Below, one piece after another: positions 9,425-18,400 of a stretch of DNA of 64,000 bases (position 1 is its first letter; every line of letters starts with the position of its first letter). The stretch is from JAEXNA01 sp037968995 (GTDB taxonomy: Bacteria; Vulcanimicrobiota; Xenobia; Xenobiales; JADMJV01): NCBI GenBank assembly GCA_037968995.1, contig JBBKWP010000363.1, positions 1 to 64,000 on the forward strand. Direction: 5' to 3'. Below the pieces are notes generated by a model. That model saw only the letters and a program-made list of their open reading frames with translations, ran no database searches and was not told the origin of the DNA. Made by a program: the position numbers and the translations under genes.

Positions 9425-9937
9425 CTATGGAATCGATTGGTCCACGAAGCGGCCTTGATAGGTGGCTTCTCCTACACAGGTCTCGAAGATAAACTGGCAT
9501 AGACGGGTTCCGGGATGAAGTGCCAGCGGGATGCTCGACACATTGCTGATCTCGAGAACTTGATGGTTGTTTATGCCGGGCTGCATAAAGCCGGCGGTGA
9601 TGTGAACCATCAGGCCGAGACGGGCAAACCGGCTCCTGCCTTCTAGTCGACCACAAAGAGAGGGGGCCAACTTGATCCGTTCTGTGGTGACTCCCAGCAC
9701 GGTCTCTCCTGGCATCAGAACAAAGTGATCGTCGACTTCCACTAGTTGTGTGATCTCCTGAAAGTCTGACGAATCGGTCACGTGATAGATCTTATGAAGC
9801 TTTTGAAACACTCGAAATTGATGACCTAAATGGAGGTCCACAGACCCGGGTCCAACGTATTCTGGGTTGTACGGGTCTATCTCGATCCGTTTTTCCTCAA
9901 TGGCCTTGAAAATTTCATCTCTCGTCAGAACGCCCAT
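9425..9937 (-). CDS. dcd: dCTP deaminase
   Basis: 170 residues. It deaminates dCTP to dUTP, or directly to dUMP in bifunctional forms, feeding dTMP synthesis; thyA lies at 41 kb. Family signatures are clear: GPGSVDLHLG near residue 30, the catalytic Ser/Arg block GRSRFARLGLMVH, the substrate-binding TAGF stretch, and the catalytic Glu in HQVLEISN. The frame is open upstream to 9988, but ATG 9937 (MGVLTRDEIF) is preceded by AAAGAGG and gives the normal family N-terminus. It lies downstream of nicotinamidase on the same strand. Confidence 0.93.
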   Translation of the reverse strand: MGVLTRDEIFKAIEEKRIEIDPYNPEYVGPGSVDLHLGHQFRVFQKLHKIYHVTDSSDFQEITQLVEVDDHFVLMPGETVLGVTTERIKLAPSLCGRLEGRSRFARLGLMVHITAGFMQPGINNHQVLEISNVSSIPLALHPGTRLCQFIFETCVGEATYQGRFVDQSIP

Positions 9938-10005
9938 GAAACCTCTTTCTTTGCTGAACGTTCGAGTTTCGGTCCTGGGAATGGGCACCCTCCCCAGAGA
10001 AGGTT

Positions 10006-10701
10006 TTATCCCGCTAGAGTTATGACTTTAACTCCGTTGAGTTCCAGATGATACAGGAATAGGTCGTGCAAGAGATCTCCGGGATGCGGCAGGGCTCCGA
10101 TCTGTAGAGCCGTGTCGACAGGAAGATCGTAGGTGGCTACGAGGTTCGCGGGAACTACAATGTTCCAGGGGAGATCGGCGCTATTGGCGAGGAATCGCAA
10201 CCCGGTGGCCAAGTGGTAGAGACAGAGATCCGTGCAGTCTCCGATACATATAATGGTGCGCAGTTCTTGCTCTTGGAGCCGAACGCTGAGCGGCGTTTGG
10301 ATGAGACTAGCGACAGATCGTTTGTCCATGCGTTCAAAGAGATGAGAAAAATCGAGTTCCCGCAACTCCCGAACCAACTCCGACTCTGGTGTTCCTTGGA
10401 TGCAGTGAGGAGGAAACGCTGCAAACTCGCGGCTATTCTTTTGATGCGCATCGCTTGGGAAAAGAAAGTTTTTGATTCCGTGCTGATGGCATGCTTTTAG
10501 AAACTTGATGGTAGGAGTGACCAAAGCGTGGACTCGTGGACTGGCCAGTGATCCAGTGCGACAGAAGCCTTCGAGCAAGTCGACCCCAACAATAGCGGTC
10601 GCTTGAGGTCCTCCAGCCCCATCGATCAGGGTTTCAAGGTTCACGACTGAGCGTTTGGCTTGATGGGATTCTAGCCACGTCCAAAAAGCGGTGTCATTCA
10701 T
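10006..10701 (-). CDS. pncA: Nicotinamidase / isochorismatase-family cysteine hydrolase
   Basis: 231 residues of the cysteine hydrolase fold. Catalytic Asp in VGVDLLEGF, Lys in ERMDKRSVAS and Cys in GDCTDLCLYHLA form the expected triad. The SDAHQKN plus FPPHCIQGTPESELV segment matches the metal-binding and oxyanion stretch of nicotinamidases (DxH, then WPxHCVQGT) better than that of other isochorismatases, so nicotinamide to nicotinate in NAD salvage is the likely reaction. The protein is slightly longer than E. coli PncA through an N-terminal helix. Its ATG overlaps the pilT stop (ATGA), indicating coupled translation with an apparently unrelated gene. Confidence 0.8.
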   Translation of the reverse strand: MNDTAFWTWLESHQAKRSVVNLETLIDGAGGPQATAIVGVDLLEGFCRTGSLASPRVHALVTPTIKFLKACHQHGIKNFLFPSDAHQKNSREFAAFPPHCIQGTPESELVRELRELDFSHLFERMDKRSVASLIQTPLSVRLQEQELRTIICIGDCTDLCLYHLATGLRFLANSADLPWNIVVPANLVATYDLPVDTALQIGALPHPGDLLHDLFLYHLELNGVKVITLAG

Positions 10702-12044
10702 AAAAAGTCTAGGTAATCTCCATCAGGACTTTGCGTCGGTGCCTGGCTGGCCTGTGGTGGCTCCGAAGCGGGACCTGAGCGGGAGAGTCGCCTTTGCTCT
10801 CCTGCCAAACGTAGTTCGGTCTTGCGGTCAGCCACCTGGGTCGCGTCTTGATAGTTGATCAGTCCCCTATCGAGCAACGAAATTAAGGACTGATTGAAGG
10901 TCTGCATACCTTCGCTCTCTCCTCGTTGGATGTATTGATAGATCTCCTGGGTCTGACCGTCAAGAATGTGGGACGCCACGGTGGAGGTATTCATGAGAAC
11001 CTCCACCGCCGGGATTCGCCCTCGCCCATCGGTCCTATTGATCAATTTCTGACTAACGACGCCTCGCAAGCAAGAAGCCAACAGGAGTCGAATCTGTTTT
11101 TGGGTGTGGCCTTTGAAAGAATCGACCACTCGGTCAATGGCCTGGACAGTGTTCGGAGTGTGCAGAGTCGACAACACCAAGTGCCCCGTTTCGGCCGCGG
11201 TGACTGCGGTCATAATGGTCTCGGCGTCGCGCATCTCCCCCAGCATGATGACATTTGGGTCTTGTCGTAGCGCTTGCTTGAGGGCCTCCACAAAGGATGT
11301 AGTGTCGGTGCCGATCTCGCGTTGCGAGATGTAAGCGGTGCGGTCGGTATGATGAAACTCGATGGGGTCCTCGATGGTGACGACGTGTACGCGGCGATTA
11401 TCGTTGATCCAGTCCACCACGGAGGCCAAAGTGGTGCTTTTCCCCGATCCCGCCGGGCCAGTGATAAGGACTAGGCCATCCTGCAGGCTCGCAAGACGCT
11501 CTAGGACCGGTGGCAGTCCTAGGTCGTGGAAGGTCGGAACGGAACTGTTGATCATACGAAAGGCCGCGGTCACGTGGCCGCGCTCCAAGAACGCGTTGAG
11601 TCTAAATCGAACGCCGAAGCAGACATACGCATGGTCTACTTCTTGGAGGTGGCTGAGTGGCACTCGCTTTCGCGGCGGGAGACAGGAGAGTACCAGATAG
11701 GCACTCTCCTCGGCGGTCAGGGGACGGTCGCCGATGGGAATCAGCCTGCCTTCGACTCGCACGGTGGGTGGCGAATTCGGTTTTATATGGAGATCGCTGG
11801 CACGGTTCTTGATGACCGTGCGCATCAAATCTTCAAGGCGGAAATTTAGACTGCTTGGCGGTACCATTTCTTCGGAAAGGTCCACTGCGAAGGCGCCCTC
11901 TCCTGAGTCCCTTGGGCCCACGGTCGCACGATGCTCCATACGATGGAGTCGTTCTTCGAGACGTTCTAAACGCTCCTCGAGCCGAGACGCTTTGGGCGGT
12001 TCGGGTTCGGAGGTTGTCGTAGGTGTGCTCAGTAAAGGTTCCAT
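10698..12044 (-). CDS. pilT: Twitching-motility / pilus retraction ATPase PilT-like
   Basis: 448 residues. A hexameric secretion-superfamily ATPase that drives retraction of type IV pili. An N-terminal coiled coil (LEERLERLEERLHRME, about 20-40) precedes the PilT N domain. The core has Walker A GPAGSGKSTT, the Asp box RQDPNVIMLGEMRD, Walker B-adjacent TGHLVLSTLHT and the C-terminal GMQTFNQSL block. The AIRNLIRE motif of classical PilT is not conserved (ILDGQTQEIYQYI), so a PilU-like paralogue is possible. No other pil gene is nearby, so this is a detached pilus locus. A hairpin lies just upstream, at the end of the lipoprotein gene. Confidence 0.92.
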   Translation of the reverse strand: MEPLLSTPTTTSEPEPPKASRLEERLERLEERLHRMEHRATVGPRDSGEGAFAVDLSEEMVPPSSLNFRLEDLMRTVIKNRASDLHIKPNSPPTVRVEGRLIPIGDRPLTAEESAYLVLSCLPPRKRVPLSHLQEVDHAYVCFGVRFRLNAFLERGHVTAAFRMINSSVPTFHDLGLPPVLERLASLQDGLVLITGPAGSGKSTTLASVVDWINDNRRVHVVTIEDPIEFHHTDRTAYISQREIGTDTTSFVEALKQALRQDPNVIMLGEMRDAETIMTAVTAAETGHLVLSTLHTPNTVQAIDRVVDSFKGHTQKQIRLLLASCLRGVVSQKLINRTDGRGRIPAVEVLMNTSTVASHILDGQTQEIYQYIQRGESEGMQTFNQSLISLLDRGLINYQDATQVADRKTELRLAGEQRRLSRSGPASEPPQASQAPTQSPDGDYLDFL

Positions 12045-12077
12045 ATTCCCTCATTCTTACTCTGTTGTTGAAACCCT

Positions 12078-12111
12078 AGAAAGCTGACCTGGGCTTCCGG
12101 GTCGGCTTTCT
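12078..12111 (-). terminator. 15-bp stem-loop downstream of the lipoprotein gene
   Basis: Bases 12078-12092 and 12097-12111 pair over 15 positions (two G-U wobbles) around the tetraloop GCTT. It sits between the stop of the lipoprotein gene (12135) and the start of pilT (12044), both on the minus strand. There is no strong T-run after the stem in the minus direction, so it may act as an attenuator, an RNA stabiliser, or a Rho-assisted end. Confidence 0.6.
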
Positions 12112-12134
12112 AAGTTGACTCGCCCCTTGGCAGC

Positions 12135-13415
12135 CTAGAGCTTCTCCTCGAAGACGACAATGGCATCCACCAGATCCACCGGGAGCGGAAAGACAGGGTC
12201 AACGACCCGACGGATCTCAAATTCTAGACCGCTGGTCCGGATAGTTCCTTTGTAAACCACACGACCGTCGGCCTGAACGCGCACTTGTCTGAACGTGGGG
12301 GTGGGGACGGCTACGGTTCCGTAGGCCTGTTGAATTTCGTGCAGCATGCTTCCGACGCCGAACCCTTCCGGAAGTCGGAACGCCTCGGACGTTGTACGCA
12401 CGGACTGCAGTCGCCTGTCCGTGGAACGGAAGGTAAGTTCGACGCCGGTTGGCTCTTTGGGTTTGGCTACGACGAATTCCTGAGCTTCAGAGAAAATCGG
12501 AGGAGAATCAAACTTCAGGCGATGCTGCAAAATTCGATAGGACATCCCAAGGTTAAACGCTCCGATCGACTGTCCGGGGGTAATGGAGCGCTCGTTGAGG
12601 TACTTGGCGCCACTAGTGAGCTTTTCTCGTTCGACTTTGGCTGCCTCCACCGTTGCCTCTTTGAGGTCGATGTTTTGAAGAATCTGCTGGACTTGTCGGC
12701 CTATGGCATCGTCGTCCTTGATTTTGATAACATCTTGGAGCAACACGTGGCTTCGACTACCGGCCGCCAACTCTCTGCCATCCGAAGCGATATAGGCCCT
12801 AGCGAGGGCGAATTTCGCGGACCGCAGTCCGGGTTTCTCCTCAACCTGCTTTTCGAGAATGCCCGTGATCCTGGATCGTTCGCTCACATCCATGGCACCG
12901 AAGTCACGGCCCTCCCAGTCTTGTCCGGTAGCGTCGTTTGTAAGCAGTACGTCGATCCGCTGCTCGAAGTAGCGACCGTTCCGTCCGTCGACTTTGTCGC
13001 GGACTCCCTTGCCCTCGAGGGCTTGCCCCCACAATCCTGTCGTGCGCCGCACCCCTAGGGGTGCGTCTTGTGGGTCAAACTTCACTCGAACTTGATAGAG
13101 ACTGAGCCCTGATAGAGTGGTCAAATCGAAATCGAAATAGAATTTTCCCTTGCGCACCACGGCACTATCTCTAGACAGCACTTGGTCTTCCCGATTTCGA
13201 AGCTCAGCCTTCAGGGGCGAACCTCCAGGAAGATCGGTCTCCCCCTCTACAATCAGAATATGGTCGGCTGTATTAGTGGCCTGAAACTTCATGGAAACAG
13301 CGCGGGCCGGCGGTTCTTCGCACCCGCTCATCAAGGCTGCTGTCGTCGCTGCAATCAGGACCCAACCTTTTTGAGGAAAAGAACGCTTTCTCTTATGTCC
13401 GCTGGAGGGCTGCAA
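12135..13415 (-). CDS. Predicted lipoprotein of unknown function
   Basis: 426 residues. The N-terminus has a Lys/Arg-rich stretch, a hydrophobic segment and a lipobox ending ALMSGC, so it is exported and lipid-anchored. Residues 45-140 look like a beta-rich Ig-like domain (LIVEGETDLPGGSPLKAEL); a helical, TPR-like middle follows; the last 130 residues are beta-rich (FRQVRVQADGRVVYKGTI). I do not recognise the family. The TTG start lies 6 bases after the rpe stop without a good Shine-Dalgarno, so it probably depends on translation of rpe. It is the last gene of the PASTA-PASTA-rpe run. Confidence 0.8.
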   Translation of the reverse strand: MQPSSGHKRKRSFPQKGWVLIAATTAALMSGCEEPPARAVSMKFQATNTADHILIVEGETDLPGGSPLKAELRNREDQVLSRDSAVVRKGKFYFDFDLTTLSGLSLYQVRVKFDPQDAPLGVRRTTGLWGQALEGKGVRDKVDGRNGRYFEQRIDVLLTNDATGQDWEGRDFGAMDVSERSRITGILEKQVEEKPGLRSAKFALARAYIASDGRELAAGSRSHVLLQDVIKIKDDDAIGRQVQQILQNIDLKEATVEAAKVEREKLTSGAKYLNERSITPGQSIGAFNLGMSYRILQHRLKFDSPPIFSEAQEFVVAKPKEPTGVELTFRSTDRRLQSVRTTSEAFRLPEGFGVGSMLHEIQQAYGTVAVPTPTFRQVRVQADGRVVYKGTIRTSGLEFEIRRVVDPVFPLPVDLVDAIVVFEEKL

Positions 13416-13421
13416 CGCTTG

Positions 13422-14090
13422 TCAGGACGAAGGTGGGCCCGGCCGCAAGGCCGCAATCGCAGACTTAGGTTCTTGAGCACCAAACAGATAGCTACCTGCT
13501 ACCAGAAAGTCAGCACCGGCCTTCTGGCAGAGCGGCCCCGTTTTTGCATTGATTCCACCGTCAACACCCACAACCCACCCGGCATCATACTCGTCGGAAA
13601 GTCGTCGGGCGTGAGCGATCTTGGGAAGAGTCTCTGAAAGGAATTTTTGACCACCGAAACCGGGATTGACGGTCATGATCAAAAGACTGTCGAGAACCTC
13701 GCGCAGATACTCCAAGCCCACAAGGGGCGTGTGGGGATTGAATGCGAGGCCGGCTTTCATCCCCAACTGTCGAATGCGCTGAAGGGTTCGGTGGAGATTT
13801 TGACAGACTTCGACGTGAACCGACACTTGGTAGACTTTCAATTCAGCCAATCTTTCCAAGTAATCGTCTGGATTGCTGACCATCAGGTGGACGTCGAGCG
13901 CAACACCTGGAAACGATTCGGCTAAGGCCTGGGTGATGGGAAACCCGAATGAGAGGTTCGGAACAAAGTGGCCGTCCATGAAGTCGAGGTGCAGTAGATC
14001 TGCACCTGATTCCAAAAGTCTCGAAACGTCGTCCGCCATTCGACTGAAGTCACAGGCGAGAACCGAAGGGGCTATCTGAATCTTATTCAA
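13422..14090 (-). CDS. rpe: Ribulose-phosphate 3-epimerase
   Basis: 222 residues, a TIM barrel that interconverts D-ribulose 5-phosphate and D-xylulose 5-phosphate in the pentose phosphate and Calvin pathways. Metal and catalytic residues are all present: IAPSVLACDF, LHLDFMDGHFVPNLSFG (Asp acid/base and metal His), DVHLMV, MTVNPGFGGQKF and the second Asp in VGVDGGIN. TTG start at 14090. It follows two PASTA proteins on the same strand; in many Gram-positives rpe likewise follows the PASTA kinase gene, and here the kinase itself is missing from the cluster. Confidence 0.96.
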   Translation of the reverse strand: MNKIQIAPSVLACDFSRMADDVSRLLESGADLLHLDFMDGHFVPNLSFGFPITQALAESFPGVALDVHLMVSNPDDYLERLAELKVYQVSVHVEVCQNLHRTLQRIRQLGMKAGLAFNPHTPLVGLEYLREVLDSLLIMTVNPGFGGQKFLSETLPKIAHARRLSDEYDAGWVVGVDGGINAKTGPLCQKAGADFLVAGSYLFGAQEPKSAIAALRPGPPSS

Positions 14091-14170
14091 TGGAAGAACC
14101 TACTTTTCTCTCTATTTTTTTTCGTGGACGTTCGGTGAGGAGCCTTCAGCAATAGTGCCATGAAGGACGC

Positions 14171-14779
14171 TTATCGGTAGGCCCGACGAACAGTGAGGTG
14201 AACTTCTTGCCCTCTTTGAACCTCTTTGCCAGCCCCTGGGTTTTGCTTAGTGACAGCCTCGTCTTCCTGATAGGAGGGTTCCACAAAACTGACTTTTCCG
14301 AGACGCAACTTGGAATTGGAGAGGGCGATTTTTGCCGATCGAAGCGACTCGCCTTCCAATTTGGGCACGACCATGAGTTCCGGGCCCAGGGAAACGGCCA
14401 CTAGAACAGTGCGACCTTCTCTCACTTTTCGACCCGCCGGAGGGTTCTGGCTTAGGACAATCCTTTTAGCGACCTTCTTGTCGTGTCGGGACTCGTGGAC
14501 CTGAAGCTTGAGACCCTGCTTTTCAATGGTGTCGTATGCCGTTTTGATTTCCATTCCCACGACCTTGGGGACGTCTTTTTCCGGGGGAATGAGAAAATAG
14601 TCGTCATAAATTCGAAGGCCGAAGACGCTGACAGACCAGATCGTAGCCGACAGTAGTATCATAGCCAATGCCACCGAAAAGAGCTTGCCGGCCCAACTAT
14701 TTCCTTTCGCGACCAGCGATTCCGTAAGTGGGGCCGTCTCAAGAATGTCGTCGTTTTGGCTGGAGGGTTGCTCGCTCAC
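14171..14779 (-). CDS. Membrane-anchored protein with two PASTA domains
   Basis: 202 residues. A cytoplasmic N-terminus of about 30 residues, one transmembrane helix (SVALAMILLSATIWSVSVF) and two extracytoplasmic PASTA domains (about 65-133 and 134-200), each starting with the V-P-x-(V/L)-x-G pattern (VPKVVGMEIKTAYDTI, VPKLEGESLRSAKIAL). PASTA domains bind peptidoglycan fragments or beta-lactams. No kinase domain is attached. GTG start overlaps the previous stop as TAGTG, so translation is coupled to the five-PASTA protein. Confidence 0.88.
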   Translation of the reverse strand: MSEQPSSQNDDILETAPLTESLVAKGNSWAGKLFSVALAMILLSATIWSVSVFGLRIYDDYFLIPPEKDVPKVVGMEIKTAYDTIEKQGLKLQVHESRHDKKVAKRIVLSQNPPAGRKVREGRTVLVAVSLGPELMVVPKLEGESLRSAKIALSNSKLRLGKVSFVEPSYQEDEAVTKQNPGAGKEVQRGQEVHLTVRRAYR

Positions 14780-15996
14780 TAATTCCCTACCCAGGGTGCC
14801 GGTGTGAATGCGGGGGTTGGAGCCGGACCTTGGGCCGAAGCCGGGGCGGCCTTAGGATCGGAGATCACGAGGTCAACGCGACTGCCAGCCACGGCTTCAA
14901 TACCGGGACTAGGACGTTGACCTATCACCTCACCAAGAATTTCACCGTGACTTCTTCGAATGGTTCCGGGCACCAACCCGGATTTTTCGAGTTGGACCCG
15001 CGCTTCTGCCTCGGAGAGGCCGGAAAGGCTAGGTATTACAGCGGCCGCTGCTATTTTTACTTGCACCGAAGACTGAGCAGAGGTAAGCGGATCCCCGGAG
15101 GGAGGGTCTTGAAATGTGATGACAGCCGTCTCGGGTGCGCTATCGGGAACCGACAGCGCGACTCCTTCGGTTGCCGCAAGTTTGCGGGCCGCGGCGATGG
15201 TTAGACCCTCGAACTGTGGGGCGTGGAGTCCGGTCTGACTGGACACATCGGGAGTCGTAACCGGAGCGGGGATCGGAATGAAGACGGTGACTCTCGCCCC
15301 TGCCCCCAATGTCTGCCCGGCCTCGGGTTCTTGGCGAAGGATGTAGGCTGGGTCACCGGCGCGGAAATTCTCTTGGGCCACTTCCTTGACCACCAGAGCG
15401 AGACCCAGGTTTTCAAGGGCAGTTTTGGCCTCAGAAACTGTCATGTCTCGAAGTTCAGGGACCTCAATTTCGCCTACTCCTCCTGAGATGGTGAGGGTCA
15501 CCACGCCGCTCGGGACCACTTTTTCGCCACCGATGGGCACCTGCGTGATGACGCGCCCGATCGGAACGGTCTGGGACTTCGCTTCCGCAAATTTGACTAC
15601 GAACCCGAGTCGCAACAACTGGTCTTCCGCTTCGGATCGCGTTTTTCCAATAAGGTCAGGCAGCGGGATCCCGTCGGGCCCTTTAGAGATCACTAAGGTG
15701 ACGACACTCATTCTTGGCATGGAGGTCCCTGCGGCAGGCTCCTGAGTGAGCACCTTGCCGTCGAACTCACTGCTCGTCGATTCTTGAATTCTCGTTGCGA
15801 CGCCTAAGTTTGAGGCCTTGATTAAGGCGCTCGCTTCTGCGAGCGTCTTTCCGACGACGGATGGAACTAGGATTCGGCTGGGCTTTAAAAAAATCCAGGC
15901 CGAACACCCCAGGACAACCATAAGAAGTCCGGCGGCGACGAATTTTCCGCGACCGGTCTCCGAGGCATTTTTGTTTGTTTTTTTACTCTTGGCCAC
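14779..15996 (-). CDS. Membrane-anchored protein with five PASTA domains
   Basis: 405 residues. A Lys-rich cytoplasmic start, one transmembrane helix (VAAGLLMVVLGCSAWIFL, about 19-36), then five PASTA repeats to about residue 375, opening VPSVVGKTLAEA, LPDLIGKTRSEA, VPELRDMTVSEA, APQFEGLTIAAA and IPSLSGLSEAEA, and a Pro/Ala-rich end. It looks like the sensor half of a PknB-type kinase without the kinase. GTG start has GGGAG 7 bases upstream. It is the first gene of the run leading to rpe and is divergent from the TPR gene at 16.2 kb across 221 bases. Confidence 0.88.
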   Translation of the reverse strand: MAKSKKTNKNASETGRGKFVAAGLLMVVLGCSAWIFLKPSRILVPSVVGKTLAEASALIKASNLGVATRIQESTSSEFDGKVLTQEPAAGTSMPRMSVVTLVISKGPDGIPLPDLIGKTRSEAEDQLLRLGFVVKFAEAKSQTVPIGRVITQVPIGGEKVVPSGVVTLTISGGVGEIEVPELRDMTVSEAKTALENLGLALVVKEVAQENFRAGDPAYILRQEPEAGQTLGAGARVTVFIPIPAPVTTPDVSSQTGLHAPQFEGLTIAAARKLAATEGVALSVPDSAPETAVITFQDPPSGDPLTSAQSSVQVKIAAAAVIPSLSGLSEAEARVQLEKSGLVPGTIRRSHGEILGEVIGQRPSPGIEAVAGSRVDLVISDPKAAPASAQGPAPTPAFTPAPWVGN

Positions 15997-16086
15997 CGCC
16001 GTACTCCCTGTCGCCTGGTTAAGGACGAATTCCCGTTCGGAGTTCCTTGGATGGTTGCCTGCCCGTGGAAGACAAGGGCCTTTTAT

Positions 16087-16102
16087 AGGCAGTTTTCTGC
16101 CT
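16087..16102. other. Short perfect hairpin in the PASTA/TPR divergent intergenic region
   Basis: AGGCAG, a TTTT loop and CTGCCT form a 6-bp perfect hairpin in the 221-base gap between divergent starts. It could be an operator or a leader hairpin of either transcript. No convincing -35/-10 pair was found beside it. Confidence 0.25.
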
Positions 16103-16217
16103 TAGAAACGGACAGACCAGATCGTTAGCCGACGGGCCCTACGAGAAGGAGGCATCAAGACGGTGCGGAAAGGAAACTTATAGCCAATTTATTCTATGGC
16201 AAGACTTCAGACAGGAG

Positions 16218-18329
16218 ATGCCCCTGTTTGTGGAGAGAGACTCTTCGATGAAAAAGAAGTTGGGGCCCACCGGGCACAAGCCCGACCTTCCCGCTCGCGG
16301 TAAGGACAAAGCTGGAGAGCCGTCCAAGGGACTAACTCGAAAAGACGGATATTCTCGTTCCGCTCCGATGCGTCGCGACGACTTTGACAAGCCGCTTTTT
16401 GGAGACGTCGCCGACGATGAACTAGAAGCGACCCTAGAAAAGATCGAAGCGAGTCTTTTAGAGGCGCCCACCGATCGGGACCTCCATATTCGTAAGTACA
16501 AGGTACTTAGAAAGCTCGGAGAGCGGGGAACGATGCGAGCCAGTCTCCAGTTCGCCGCAAGAGAGCTAAAAGATCCGTTTTTCGGGATCAAGCTTGCTGA
16601 GGCTCTCGAAGAGGAAGGCCGGTATCAGGCTGCTCTCGAGTGGAGGCGCTGGGTCATCCAGTTCGATGCCAACGACCCGGATTCGGTTCGTCGTCTAGCT
16701 GGAACAGCAGTTCGCGCCGGAGATTTCCAAACCGCTGAGCAGTCTTACTCCAAACTGGTGGAACTCCGCCAACGCGAAGACAATCCTTTGGGCGGGACTT
16801 TTTACGAAGAGATGTTGGGAAAGGGCCTCGACCCGCACAAACGTCGAGAGCTCCAACGGATCGGTTTGCGCCTTCTTGGGAAAGCTCTAGCTTTTCAGGA
16901 CAAGAGCGGGAACCTGCTGGAAGCAGCCGCACGCCTGAGCTACCGCGTCCGTGACCTCGAGGCCTCGCGCGGATTCTACGAACGTGCTATCTCAACGAAC
17001 AGTCACCACCGCAACACTAGGGAATGGAAATGGGAACTTCTACGGGTCCTGGCCGCTTCCGGTCACCAGCAAGCCTGGCGAGAGATGAACTCATCTTTCA
17101 CGGCCGAGCTTCAGGAGTACCTGAAAAATCACCGTGGAGATTCTCGAGCCTGGACAATTCTCGCTCGTCAGCAAATTCAGGGTGGGGAGTTTGAGCCTGC
17201 CATCGAGACTCTAAAAAGTGCTCTACGTGCCGACAGTCGAAATGCGCAAGCTTTGTGGGAGTTAGGGCGTCTGTACGTTCGGATGGGACGCTCGCAGGAG
17301 GCTGTCGATTACTATTCTGAGATCATCTTCGACCCGAATGAGAAACGTTCTGTTCGGCGCGCCATCGAGCGGGCATTGGCCGACCTTTATTTCAAGACCG
17401 GTCGGTTTCGCGAGTCTCTAGAGATCTATCAGCGTGAGTTGGAAACGAACCTCGCCATGATCGCGCCTATTTACGAAGCAGTGGATGAGTTGGAGACGGC
17501 CCAAGACTTCTATCTCCGTTCCGTGGTTCAGAGCCCCCGAGACGCTCGATCACATCTTGGGACCGCCGAGTATTGGGTACGACGTGAGGATTGGGACAAA
17601 GCTGTCGCGGCGGCTCAGGCCGGACTGTCTTGCACTTACGCTACGGAAGAAGTTCATTCCAACTTGGCGGTGGCATTGGCCACTTCACAGATGCGAACCG
17701 GCCAGGTCGAGGGCGCCTTGCAGACGATGGAAGAGATCTGCAACACCTACCCCGATTCGATCCATCAAACCTTTCGCAAGGTCAAGATTTTGATCATGCT
17801 CAAGCGCAAAGAAGAAGCATTAGCCTTAGCCGACGAGGTGCGAAGCTCCGCGCAGCATCAAACTGGCTGCGCACCAGCGGAGTCCTCGCTATGGAGCCTT
17901 TTGGGAGACTGTCACTCCTTGCTCGGCAACACGCAGGCTGCCGAAGAAGCGTACAGTAACGCTCTCAAGTATGACTTCATGGATTCCATCGCAGTCCGGG
18001 GCCTTGGACTGGTGGCCGAGAAGCAGAAAGACTTCGCTCGGGCGTTGGAGATGTTCCAAAGATTCGTACTTCTGGATCCGCTGAATCTTGCGACACCGAC
18101 CATTCGTCAACGGATCGAGGAACTGCGGGAGAAGGTTGGGCCTCAAGCCCCTGAAGCGACACCGGCACCGAGTCTGGTGGGAGAACCTTTGGAAGATGCC
18201 CCTATGGGTGGCGCTTCCGTCGCGGATATGCCGAGTCGAGAGGTACCCGCTCCTCCGCCCGTCGCCGAAGCCGACAAGGAAGGTTGGCTGGGTGGCGGGG
18301 ACGACGACTGGTTCGAGCCCGATCGTTAG
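16218..18329 (+). CDS. Large TPR-repeat protein
   Basis: 703 residues. A charged, disordered N-terminus (about 1-70) leads into tandem helical TPR units to about 635; well-formed examples include AQALWELGRLYVRMGRSQEA and TQAAEEAYSNALKYDF. The end is a Pro/Ala-rich acidic tail finishing GGDDDWFEPDR. There is no signal peptide or membrane segment, so a cytoplasmic scaffold is likely. At ATG 16218 the AGGAG is directly adjacent and too close to serve as a Shine-Dalgarno, so ATG 16248 (MKKKLGPTG) may be the true start. Followed after 71 bases by trkA. Confidence 0.85.
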   Translation: MPLFVERDSSMKKKLGPTGHKPDLPARGKDKAGEPSKGLTRKDGYSRSAPMRRDDFDKPLFGDVADDELEATLEKIEASLLEAPTDRDLHIRKYKVLRKLGERGTMRASLQFAARELKDPFFGIKLAEALEEEGRYQAALEWRRWVIQFDANDPDSVRRLAGTAVRAGDFQTAEQSYSKLVELRQREDNPLGGTFYEEMLGKGLDPHKRRELQRIGLRLLGKALAFQDKSGNLLEAAARLSYRVRDLEASRGFYERAISTNSHHRNTREWKWELLRVLAASGHQQAWREMNSSFTAELQEYLKNHRGDSRAWTILARQQIQGGEFEPAIETLKSALRADSRNAQALWELGRLYVRMGRSQEAVDYYSEIIFDPNEKRSVRRAIERALADLYFKTGRFRESLEIYQRELETNLAMIAPIYEAVDELETAQDFYLRSVVQSPRDARSHLGTAEYWVRREDWDKAVAAAQAGLSCTYATEEVHSNLAVALATSQMRTGQVEGALQTMEEICNTYPDSIHQTFRKVKILIMLKRKEEALALADEVRSSAQHQTGCAPAESSLWSLLGDCHSLLGNTQAAEEAYSNALKYDFMDSIAVRGLGLVAEKQKDFARALEMFQRFVLLDPLNLATPTIRQRIEELREKVGPQAPEATPAPSLVGEPLEDAPMGGASVADMPSREVPAPPPVAEADKEGWLGGGDDDWFEPDR

Positions 18330-18400
18330 AATCTGAGATCTATTTTTAGACTTCGGTTGGCACTGGAGGGTTCTCCTAGCGGGCACAGAATCCGCGCCAC

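Noticed and set aside
12285..13058. 257-residue plus-strand ORF
   Set aside because: Antisense shadow of the lipoprotein gene with no domain pattern.
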